Positions 1 through 6,492 of a stretch of DNA of 15,835 nt are shown piece by piece (position 1 is the first letter of the stretch; each line of letters opens with the position of its first letter). The position numbers and the translations under genes are program-made. The stretch lies in assembly GCA_002480735.1 (NCBI GenBank), contig DLCS01000089.1, positions 1 to 15,835 on the forward strand, read 5' to 3'. The notes under the pieces are model-generated. The model worked only from the letters and a program-made list of their open reading frames with translations. It had not been told where the DNA came from and ran no database searches. This DNA comes from Bacillaceae bacterium UBA7792. Lineage in GTDB: Bacteria > Bacillota > Bacilli > Bacillales > Cytobacillaceae.

Positions 1-523
1 CGGTTAAAGCCATGACGATTGGCGTTCTCGAAAGCTTATCGACCATTTTTTGAATTTGTAGATAGCTCGGACGGAAATCATGACCCCACTGGGAGATACA
101 ATGGGCTTCATCGATAGCAATGAGTGGGATATTGAGCTGTTTAATGGTTTCGACAAACTCCTGGGATTCAAGTCGTTCCGGGGCGATATACAAAAGCTTG
201 TACCTCCCATGCATGGCTTCGTTCAACCGCTCATTAGCCTCTTGTATGCTCAAGGAGCTATTAATGAAAGTTGCCTCAATTCCAACCTGGAGGAGCGAAT
301 CCACTTGGTCCTTCATTAGTGAAATGAGCGGCGAAATGACAAGAGTTGTTCCTGACAGAACCAGTGCAGGAATTTGGTAACAAATCGATTTCCCACCGCC
401 CGTCGGCATGATACAAACCGTATTTTTTCCTTCTAAAACAGAAAGAATGGCTTCTTCCTGCCCCTTTCTGAAAGAAGAATAGCCAAAATGGGCTCGTAAT
501 AGCTCTCTAGCTTGTTGTAGCAT
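1..523 (-). CDS. recQ: ATP-dependent DNA helicase RecQ (N-terminal part, cut by window edge)
   Basis: The minus strand is open from an ATG at 521-523 to the left edge, giving 174 residues of a longer protein. RecQ helicases unwind DNA 3' to 5' during recombination and fork repair in the cytoplasm. Visible motifs in order are the RecQ motif 0 (FGYSSFRKGQEEAI, residues 13-26), Walker A (MPTGGGKSICYQ, 39-50), motif Ia (VISPLISLMKDQ) and the DEAH box with the aromatic-rich loop (IDEAHCISQWGHDFRPSY, 137-154). The start of motif III (MALT) lies at the very edge. A GAGGTG ribosome site sits about 7 bases before the ATG. The C-terminal helicase, RQC and HRDC parts are outside the window. It follows the HAD hydrolase gene by 31 bases on the same strand, so the two may be cotranscribed. 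It closely resembles what I remember of B. subtilis RecQ (YocI). The family call is secure; regulation is not visible. Confidence 0.95.
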   Translation of the reverse strand, partial: MLQQARELLRAHFGYSSFRKGQEEAILSVLEGKNTVCIMPTGGGKSICYQIPALVLSGTTLVISPLISLMKDQVDSLLQVGIEATFINSSLSIQEANERLNEAMHGRYKLLYIAPERLESQEFVETIKQLNIPLIAIDEAHCISQWGHDFRPSYLQIQKMVDKLSRTPIVMALT

Positions 524-554
524 CAGTAGCACCTCACTTTTACAGTTATATCGG

Positions 555-1349
555 TCAAACCTCCAATTTCAATATTTCCAGCACCCCGAATAGCTCATCC
601 AGCCTCTTAATCTCAAAATCTGGGACGACCATAGTCCGTTCCTTATCATGTCGGTTAATCCAGACCGATTTCATTCCAGCTCGCGAAGCTCCGAGAATAT
701 CCGTCATTAGATTATCCCCAACCATGATCGCCTCGTCCTTCTCGATGCCCATTTGATTCATAGCATGTTCAAAGATCGCTGGATCTGGTTTGCCCCGCCC
801 AAAGGCTCCCGATATGACGATATGATCAAAATAAGGAGCAATCTCTGGAGTCATCGTTAGTTTCGTATTTTGTAAATCTGGTGAACCGTTTGTAAGTAGC
901 AACAGCTTATAATCTCCTTTAAGCTTATCAAGCACCGCAAAGGTATCTTCGTAGACAAATGGGTGCTTCTGTCTTTCCTGAGGAAATCGTTCTGCAAGTT
1001 CGGCACCAAATTGTGGATCATCTATCCCAAGTGCTTGTAAACCATTTGTCCACGCATCCTTACGGTAGGCCGGGACAATTGCCTTCATTTTTCGGAAATT
1101 GTCCTCCTCATCTAAGAAATTCCCCCAAAGCCCCTCGAATGGATTGATACCGATCATTTGTGTAAAGGGGTACGTTTCGTAAGAGGAATAAAGCTCACGT
1201 GCCGCCGAACGAACTGCAAGCTCTAGTTTTTCCGGATCTATTCCGTGTTTCTCCTTTGCCACCAAGCATGTGACCGAGAATGCTTCCTTGACACTTCGCT
1301 CGTCCCAAAGTAATGTATCATCTAAATCAAAAAATACCGCTTTTATCAT
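555..1349 (-). CDS. HAD-superfamily (subfamily IA) hydrolase, YsaA-like
   Basis: A 264-residue soluble phosphatase-type enzyme of the haloacid dehalogenase superfamily. The four HAD motifs are intact: nucleophile and acid Asp8/Asp10 in FFDLDDT, Thr153 in LLTNG, Lys187 in GRGKPDP, and Asp212/Asp217 in VGDNLMTD. An all-alpha cap of about 100 residues between motifs I and II fits the C1-cap group that includes YjjG, YsaA and phosphoglycolate phosphatase. The start is placed at the ATG at 1347-1349 because a GGGGGAGAG ribosome site lies just before it. A longer reading from a GTG at 1364 would put the start inside that site. The closest named relative I can suggest is B. subtilis YsaA. The substrate (nucleotide, phosphosugar or phosphoserine) cannot be read from the sequence. 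It is the first gene of a likely two-gene unit with recQ, and is divergent from the MFS transporter gene. Confidence 0.9.
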   Translation of the reverse strand: MIKAVFFDLDDTLLWDERSVKEAFSVTCLVAKEKHGIDPEKLELAVRSAARELYSSYETYPFTQMIGINPFEGLWGNFLDEEDNFRKMKAIVPAYRKDAWTNGLQALGIDDPQFGAELAERFPQERQKHPFVYEDTFAVLDKLKGDYKLLLLTNGSPDLQNTKLTMTPEIAPYFDHIVISGAFGRGKPDPAIFEHAMNQMGIEKDEAIMVGDNLMTDILGASRAGMKSVWINRHDKERTMVVPDFEIKRLDELFGVLEILKLEV

Positions 1350-1440
1350 GGCTCTCCCCCACACTTTTTTCCTTTAAGATTACTAGGAATTGCTCAAATA
1401 GTAAATCCTGCGTTTTGTTTGTTTTAATTTTTAAATCAGG

Positions 1441-1474
1441 TATGATAATATTTAGGGAAACGAAATTTCTCGTT
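1441..1474 (+). promoter_or_regulatory. Probable -10 region and inverted repeat ahead of the MFS gene
   Basis: TGATAATAT at 1443-1451 reads as an extended -10 element (TG-n-TAATAT). I see no convincing -35. Just downstream is an inverted repeat AACGA-N6-TCGTT (1459-1463/1470-1474) around the palindrome GAAATTTC, placed where a repressor would block initiation. Operator function is inferred from position only. Confidence 0.4.
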
Positions 1475-1491
1475 GAGAAAGAAGTGTTACT

Positions 1492-2706
1492 ATGATCGAG
1501 CAGAAAACAGCAAAGCGAAATCTGATGATCATGTGGTTTGCCAACTTTTTTATCTCAGGCAGCATGACGATGGTTCTTCCATTTATCTCATTATACATTG
1601 AGACATTCGGGGATTTTTCAGAAAAGTATGTCCAAAATTGGTCAGGACTTATCTTCGGGGTCACCTTTGTTACCGCCTTTCTTTTTTCACCCATCTGGGG
1701 AAGAATTGGCGATCAATTTGGTCGCAAAAAAATCCTCATCTTTTCGGCTTTTGGAATGGCTGTATCGATTTTGTTAATGGGATTTGTTCACTCGGTATGG
1801 CAGTTGTTTTTCCTTAGGTTATTCATGGGGATATTTGCAGGATTCATTTCGATGTCCCAAGCCTTCATATCCACGCAAACTCCCAAGAAGATTGCCGGGC
1901 AGGTACTTGGAACGCTTCAAACCGGCAGCATTACCGGACAGTTGATCGGACCTTTACTTGGCGGTGTATTGGCAGACTCCTTTGGCTATTCAGCCACCTT
2001 TAAATGGACCTCCATAGCCATTTTTATCTCGGCCATGCTTGTATTTGCCACAAAGGAATATAAAATGGAGGATATTAAGGGAACCAAGACCTCCTACACA
2101 ACAAAAGAAGTTTTTAAGCATATTGCGAGACACCCGCTATTATTGAACGTATTGCTTATCTCAACAGTCATTCAAATTGCCCATTTTAGTATTCAGCCCA
2201 TTCTCTCCCTTTATGTCAGTGAGTTGCATGGAACGGAAAATCTCGCCTTCTACTCTGGAATTGCCTTTTCTGCGGCGGGACTGGGAAATTTAATCATGGC
2301 TAGAAGATGGGGAAAAATAGCCGACTCCTTTGGTTATATCAAGATCCTCATTGCACTCTTATTGGTCGCTGCGATTGTATATTTACCAGGGGCTTTTGTT
2401 ACAAATATTTGGCAGCTTGTTCTGATCCGTTTTGCGATTGGAATCACCATTGGAGGAATCGTTCCTGTTCGCGTTGCTTATATTCGTCAGGAGGCACCGA
2501 TTGCGATGCAAGGAGAAGTGCTAGGCTACAACACAAGCCTTCGCTTCCTAGGGAATGTGATTGGACCAGTGATGGGGGGCTTTGTCGCAGGTGCATTCGG
2601 CATTTCATCTGTGTTCTTTATTACAAGTGGGTTATTGCTGGTCAGCGGTCTTCTTCTATATTTGGCCAAACAAAGAAATCCACAGCTTGTCAAACGTTCC
2701 GCATAA
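1492..2706 (+). CDS. Major facilitator superfamily transporter, probable drug/proton antiporter
   Basis: A 404-residue integral membrane protein with the hydrophobic pattern of about 12 membrane helices and a polar middle loop (around residues 190-210, EYKMEDIKGTKTSYTTKEVF). The MFS motif A, GRIGDQFGRKK, is at residues 70-80 between helices 2 and 3. A motif-C-like GSITGQLIGPLLGG lies near residues 140-155, a feature of the exporter (DHA1) branch. It therefore most likely pumps a small molecule out in exchange for protons, but the substrate is unknown. The ATG at 1492 has a purine-rich GAGAAAGAAG upstream, a modest ribosome site. The gene stands alone: its own -10 region precedes it and a strong terminator follows directly after the stop. 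It could equally be called YttB- or NorA-like; I do not assign a symbol. Confidence 0.88.
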   Translation: MIEQKTAKRNLMIMWFANFFISGSMTMVLPFISLYIETFGDFSEKYVQNWSGLIFGVTFVTAFLFSPIWGRIGDQFGRKKILIFSAFGMAVSILLMGFVHSVWQLFFLRLFMGIFAGFISMSQAFISTQTPKKIAGQVLGTLQTGSITGQLIGPLLGGVLADSFGYSATFKWTSIAIFISAMLVFATKEYKMEDIKGTKTSYTTKEVFKHIARHPLLLNVLLISTVIQIAHFSIQPILSLYVSELHGTENLAFYSGIAFSAAGLGNLIMARRWGKIADSFGYIKILIALLLVAAIVYLPGAFVTNIWQLVLIRFAIGITIGGIVPVRVAYIRQEAPIAMQGEVLGYNTSLRFLGNVIGPVMGGFVAGAFGISSVFFITSGLLLVSGLLLYLAKQRNPQLVKRSA

Positions 2707-2732
2707 AGGCTACCATCACGGGTAGCCTTTTT
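2705..2732 (+). terminator. Rho-independent terminator of the MFS gene
   Basis: A 10-bp perfect stem AAAGGCTACC/GGTAGCCTTT with a 6-base loop, followed by Ts, overlapping the MFS stop codon. It lies between two convergent genes. On the minus strand the T run is shorter, so it may also end the nag operon, but less strongly. Confidence 0.9.
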
Positions 2733-2744
2733 AACTAGCGTAAA

Positions 2745-3482
2745 TTAATCTTCTAGCATTGGAATCCTGCCTTTATAATGTGTAACTAATCTTCTATTAT
2801 GCTCTTCTGAACCATCTACATTACCGCTTTTCAAAACGGGAGGATTGATTCCCTTATCAACCATAATATTAATCGTCTCAACCATGATTCCATTAACGAT
2901 CGCTGTACCAATTACAGTCGAGCCAGAGCCAAAGGGAACATCGAGGGCAGGATGCTCCATAAGTGTATCCCCAATCTCTATATGATTGTCGATTACAAGG
3001 TCAACGGATTGATACAAAAACTTCCCTGATTTATGTCTTGACGGTTGACTTTTTGCATAGCGAGGAGAGGTAATGCCAATGACAAAAGCACCCTTCCTTC
3101 TCGCCCTTTCTGCCACATCAATAGGCACTGGATTTCTACCAGATGTTGAAACGACGATCACCACATCCTTCGGTTGTATCGTCATATTCGCCATAACTAC
3201 CTCAGCGAAATCATCATCCTTTTCTAACTGTGAAGAGCGAACAGCCCCTTTATGAAGCATCAAATCCTCGATCAAGATAGGACTGATCGGCGCTAACCCG
3301 CCGGCCCGGTAAAACAGTTCTTCAGCTAGCAAATGCGAATGTCCACAGCCAAACACATGAACAATGCCATCCTCTTGAATACAGGACGAAATCATTTGTG
3401 CGGCTTTTTGAATACTGTCCTTTTCATCCTTTTCAACAGTATCTAATAAATCTTTTAGCGCATGAAAATATTGTTTGAACAT
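2745..3482 (-). CDS. SIS-domain phosphosugar-binding protein (UPF0309 type), last gene of the nag operon
   Basis: A 245-residue cytosolic protein with one sugar-isomerase (SIS) domain. The phosphosugar loops are visible as FGCGHSH at residues 44-50 and STSGRNP at 112-118, and a glycine-rich VPFGSGSTVIG segment follows later. An N-terminal helical stretch (residues 1-35) precedes the fold. The protein resembles the uncharacterised UPF0309 family of Bacillus rather than GlmS, MurQ or KdsD, since it lacks their extra domains. The ATG at 3482 has a GGGAGGT ribosome site. It begins 18 bases after nagR and so is the fourth gene of nagA-nagB-nagR-SIS. This suggests it acts on an amino-sugar phosphate linked to GlcNAc or cell-wall recycling, which is inference from context. 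No reaction can be assigned from sequence alone. Confidence 0.85.
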   Translation of the reverse strand: MFKQYFHALKDLLDTVEKDEKDSIQKAAQMISSCIQEDGIVHVFGCGHSHLLAEELFYRAGGLAPISPILIEDLMLHKGAVRSSQLEKDDDFAEVVMANMTIQPKDVVIVVSTSGRNPVPIDVAERARRKGAFVIGITSPRYAKSQPSRHKSGKFLYQSVDLVIDNHIEIGDTLMEHPALDVPFGSGSTVIGTAIVNGIMVETINIMVDKGINPPVLKSGNVDGSEEHNRRLVTHYKGRIPMLED

Positions 3483-3500
3483 GCTAAGAACCTCCCACTT

Positions 3501-4238
3501 TTAGCGATTCAGTTGAATCATAAATTTATAGCGGTCTGCTCGATAAGATGATTTTACTAATTCAACAGGTGTCCCGTCTTTTAAGAACGTGTTTCGTTGA
3601 ATGAGCATCACAGGTGCACCTGGTTGAATCTGTAAATACTTTGCTTCAAGTTCACTGGCAATGGAGGATTCAATCACCTGTGTAGCATGACTAATCTTCA
3701 TACCTAACTGCTCCTGAATAAAAGAATAGAGGGACTGATTAACGATCTTCTCAGTAAGACCTTTGATAAAATTGGCTGATATATAATTCGTTTCTAAAGC
3801 CATTGGCATATGATCCGCTAGGCGAATGCGTTTTATTTCATATACAGGCCCATACTCTTGAATTCCTAATTGCTTTGCAATCAGACTTGTTGCTGGAATA
3901 ATTTCAAAAGAAACTAACTGGCTCCCTGGCTTCATTCCTCTTGCTTCCATATCCTCTGTAAAGCTTGTCAAGCCTTGAAGAGCCTGTTCGATTTTTGGCT
4001 TTCGCTCAGCCACAAAGGTTCCCTTTCCCTGGATTCGATGCAAATATCCCTCATTTACTAACTGAGTGAAAGCTTGCCTAACAGTCATTCGACTAATTTG
4101 AAACATTTCTGCATATTCTCTTTCTGCGGGAAGAACATCACCAGGCTTTAGTTCACCTTTTTCAATTAATTCCTTAATGGTTTCTCCAAGCTGATAATAA
4201 ATAGGAATAGGGGAATTCTTCTTAATCATGCTCCACAA
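3501..4238 (-). CDS. nagR: GntR/HutC-family transcriptional repressor NagR (YvoA)
   Basis: A 245-residue regulator with an N-terminal winged helix-turn-helix (about residues 10-78, including AEREYAEMFQISRMTVRQAF and the wing GKGTFVAE) and a C-terminal UTRA effector domain (about 95-240, ending SSYRADRYKFMIQ). The sequence QALQGLTSFTEDM at the domain junction matches the B. subtilis NagR/YvoA I remember. NagR represses GlcNAc genes and is released by GlcN-6-P or GlcNAc-6-P. The start is taken as the TTG at 4236-4238, because AAGGA lies 6 bases upstream of it. The in-frame ATG at 4229 would leave that site 15 bases away and have only a GGAG one base off. It sits 40 bases after nagB and 18 before the SIS gene. 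Two matching operators lie between nagA and nagP, which supports the assignment. Confidence 0.93.
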   Translation of the reverse strand: MWSMIKKNSPIPIYYQLGETIKELIEKGELKPGDVLPAEREYAEMFQISRMTVRQAFTQLVNEGYLHRIQGKGTFVAERKPKIEQALQGLTSFTEDMEARGMKPGSQLVSFEIIPATSLIAKQLGIQEYGPVYEIKRIRLADHMPMALETNYISANFIKGLTEKIVNQSLYSFIQEQLGMKISHATQVIESSIASELEAKYLQIQPGAPVMLIQRNTFLKDGTPVELVKSSYRADRYKFMIQLNR

Positions 4239-4278
4239 CTAGCATCCTTTCTTTTAAAACTACAAAGTAAACCAACTA

Positions 4279-5001
4279 TTATTTTCCGATGGCAGCGTTA
4301 TCTGCAATAATTGTAACACAAGGATGATTTCTTAGCGCAGAAGCAGGGAAGTTTTCGTTCACCTCACCGTGCAGAAGGTTGGAGAGAGCCTCTCTTTTGC
4401 TTTGACCAGAAATAAGAAGGAGGATTTCCTTGCTTTTCATAATGGTGGCAATCCCCATTGTAATCGCCTTCGTTGGCACTTCAGCAAGACTGGAGAAATA
4501 TCTTGCATTTGCCTCTCTTGTAGATTCAGCTAAATCAACTAGATGAGTGGCAGAGTCAAATGAAGTCCCCGGTTCATTAAAGCCGATATGACCATTCGTT
4601 CCAATTCCTAATAGTTGCAAATCAATGCCACCATGTTCCGCTATTAGCTTTTCATAATTGAGGCATTCTTGTTGCATATCAGGGGCATCGCCACGTGGAA
4701 TATGGGTATTTGCCTGAACAACATCGATATGACTGAAAAGCTCTTCATTCATATAAAAACGATAGCTATTTCGATCATCTCCCGAGAGTCCAACGTACTC
4801 ATCTAGATTGAAGGTTGTAACATTCTGATAGGAGGTACCGTTTTCCTTATGATCGGCTATTAAATTCTTATATGTCCCGACAGGTGTTCCTCCAGTAGCA
4901 AGACCGAGATTGAGTGTCTTTGCCTGACGAACTTTTTCAATGATATATCTTGCAGCCCGTTCGCTCATTTCTTCGTAATCTTTTACTTCGATCAAATTCA
5001 T
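4279..5001 (-). CDS. nagB: Glucosamine-6-phosphate deaminase NagB
   Basis: A 240-residue cytosolic enzyme converting glucosamine-6-phosphate to fructose-6-phosphate and ammonia, the step that feeds amino sugars into glycolysis. The phosphate-binding loop GLATGGTPVGTY is at residues 33-44. The catalytic residues fall at Asp67 (NLDEYVGL) and Asn136, His138 and Glu143 (GIGTNGHIGFNEPG), the same positions I recall for B. subtilis NagB. Its length fits the short Bacillus form, which lacks the allosteric C-terminal extension of the E. coli enzyme. The ATG lies one base after the nagA TGA, with a GGGGGA ribosome site inside the end of nagA. This indicates translational coupling in one operon under NagR. 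Confidence 0.96.
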   Translation of the reverse strand: MNLIEVKDYEEMSERAARYIIEKVRQAKTLNLGLATGGTPVGTYKNLIADHKENGTSYQNVTTFNLDEYVGLSGDDRNSYRFYMNEELFSHIDVVQANTHIPRGDAPDMQQECLNYEKLIAEHGGIDLQLLGIGTNGHIGFNEPGTSFDSATHLVDLAESTREANARYFSSLAEVPTKAITMGIATIMKSKEILLLISGQSKREALSNLLHGEVNENFPASALRNHPCVTIIADNAAIGK

Positions 5002-5002
5002 T

Positions 5003-6196
5003 TCAATTTTCCCCCTTTATATAGGCAAGCTTTCCTCGACAAAATGTCATAAAAACATCTAGATTTTCATCAAGGATGACGATGTCAGCGTCTTTGCCCT
5101 TGGCAATACTTCCTTTTCGGTCATAGAGATTCAATTGTTTGGCTGGGTTAGTGGAAACCATCTCAATGACATTCTCAAGTGAGCAGTCGGTATAGGCCAT
5201 CATATTTTTTACAGCGTTTCCCAATTTTAATATACTTCCTGCAAGGGTTCCATCATGAAGAACTGCTTTTCCATCTTGGACTGTCACGTCTTGACCACCT
5301 AGATCATAGTGTCCATTTTTCAAACACTTGGCACGCATAGAATCTGTTATCAAAATCATTCGCTTGCTTCCTTTTTGCTTGTAAGCAAGCTGCACCATTT
5401 CTGGTCGAACATGAATTCCATCAACAATGATTTCAGTGATTAATTCATCACGCAAAAAAGCTGCTCCAACAACCCCAGGCTCTCGATGATGCAAACCCCT
5501 CATTTGATTAAACAAATGGGTGACATGATTGACTCCTACCTCGATTGCTTCATCGACCTCGTCAAATGTCGCATCGGAATGACCGATGGATGAGACGATC
5601 CCATTTTCCTTCAAATAACGAACCATCTCCAAACCACCTGGTTGTTCGGGTGCCAAAGTGACAATCCTAATTCTGTCTTGTGATAATGATTGCCATTTTT
5701 TGAAAACATCTAGGTTAGGGTCGATAATATGCTCAAGCGGCTGAGCACCTGCTCTCTTCTTATTTACAAATGGACCTTCCAGATGAATTCCCAGTATCTC
5801 TGCCTGTCCGGTCTCCTGCTCTCCACTCATGTACTCACCTACTTTTACGAGCGCCTTTTCGATTTCTGAAGGCTTTTGAGTTATCGTGGTCGCAAGAAAA
5901 CTAGTTGTTCCTTCTCCAGGAAGTGTAGTTGACATGAGAGTAAGCGCCTCTGTTGTGGCATCCATTACATCGGCACCATTCACCCCATGAATATGTACGT
6001 CGATGAAGCCTGGCACGGCTTTATAGCCTGACGGAACTTCAACTACCTCAAATTGCTCTTCTTCTATTAACTCATCGATTGGGCCAAAGTCGACTATTTT
6101 TTGTTCTATTATCTTGATATATCCCGTTTCCACTTGTAATCCCTCTGAATAAATTTGACATCCCTTAAGCAAAATAGGTTTATTATTACCATTCAT
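5003..6196 (-). CDS. nagA: N-acetylglucosamine-6-phosphate deacetylase NagA
   Basis: A 397-residue amidohydrolase-superfamily enzyme that removes acetate from GlcNAc-6-phosphate, giving GlcN-6-phosphate for NagB. Metal and active-site residues are visible: His68/His70 (DVHIHG), Glu140 (HLEGPF), His206 (SIGHSDAT), His227 (NHVTHLFNQM), His262 (DGIHVRP) and the general base Asp285 (LITDSM). The small N- and C-terminal beta domain is present, and the C-terminus (KGKDADIVILDENLDV) is typical of amidohydrolases. The ATG at 6196 has AAAGGA 10 bases upstream. It is the first gene of the nag operon, with an untranslated leader of about 80 bases from a promoter whose -35 lies within a NagR operator. 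Confidence 0.96.
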   Translation of the reverse strand: MNGNNKPILLKGCQIYSEGLQVETGYIKIIEQKIVDFGPIDELIEEEQFEVVEVPSGYKAVPGFIDVHIHGVNGADVMDATTEALTLMSTTLPGEGTTSFLATTITQKPSEIEKALVKVGEYMSGEQETGQAEILGIHLEGPFVNKKRAGAQPLEHIIDPNLDVFKKWQSLSQDRIRIVTLAPEQPGGLEMVRYLKENGIVSSIGHSDATFDEVDEAIEVGVNHVTHLFNQMRGLHHREPGVVGAAFLRDELITEIIVDGIHVRPEMVQLAYKQKGSKRMILITDSMRAKCLKNGHYDLGGQDVTVQDGKAVLHDGTLAGSILKLGNAVKNMMAYTDCSLENVIEMVSTNPAKQLNLYDRKGSIAKGKDADIVILDENLDVFMTFCRGKLAYIKGEN

Positions 6197-6281
6197 TGAT
6201 CATTCATCCTTTCGTATAATTGTCCAAGCTTTTATTTTCTGCTAACGCTACTTTGCGAACATTTAATACTCTATGAGTTTT

Positions 6282-6311
6282 ATCTTAGCATCCCCAAGGA
6301 ATAGTTGTCTA
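6282..6311 (-). promoter_or_regulatory. nagA operon promoter
   Basis: Read on the minus strand: -35 TAGACA (6306-6311), an 18-base spacer, and -10 TAAGAT (6282-6287) preceded by TG as an extended -10 (TGcTAAGAT). The -35 is contained in the NagR operator at 6303-6318, so bound repressor would exclude polymerase. Confidence 0.65.
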
Positions 6312-6318
6312 TACCAAT
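6303..6318 (-). promoter_or_regulatory. NagR operator 1 (overlaps nagA -35)
   Basis: On the minus strand the 16-mer reads ATTGGTATAGACAACT, which is the B. subtilis NagR (YvoA) dre-site sequence as I recall it. It lies over the nagA -35 and immediately upstream of a TTGATA that could serve nagP, so one site could control both directions. Confidence 0.85.
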
Positions 6319-6396
6319 TGATATGAGAAGTATTCTGGGAATATTACTACACATATGTAAAGTGCTAGCTACTATTTATGTTAAATAAACTTAAAA

Positions 6397-6412
6397 AATG
6401 GTATAGACATCT
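6397..6412 (+). promoter_or_regulatory. NagR operator 2 (nagP leader/promoter)
   Basis: AATGGTATAGACATCT on the plus strand matches operator 1 at 14 of 16 positions. It lies about 80 bases before the nagP start, so it would act as a downstream operator or roadblock for nagP. The nagP promoter itself is uncertain; TTGATA (6318-6323) with TATTAC (6342-6347, spacer 18) is the best pair I see. Confidence 0.8.
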
Positions 6413-6492
6413 ATATTTAATGAATGATATGATATGCCTGTTCAAAAAACCGCTTTCACATCATTACATTTTTTCAAAAGGAGAGAGCAGCT

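Noticed and set aside
6445..6458. CcpA cre-like AAAAACCGCTTTCA ahead of nagE
   Set aside because: The right half is perfect but the left half lacks TG and has a wrong base at the centre (about 11 of 14). Catabolite control is plausible for the gene, yet this site is too weak to annotate.
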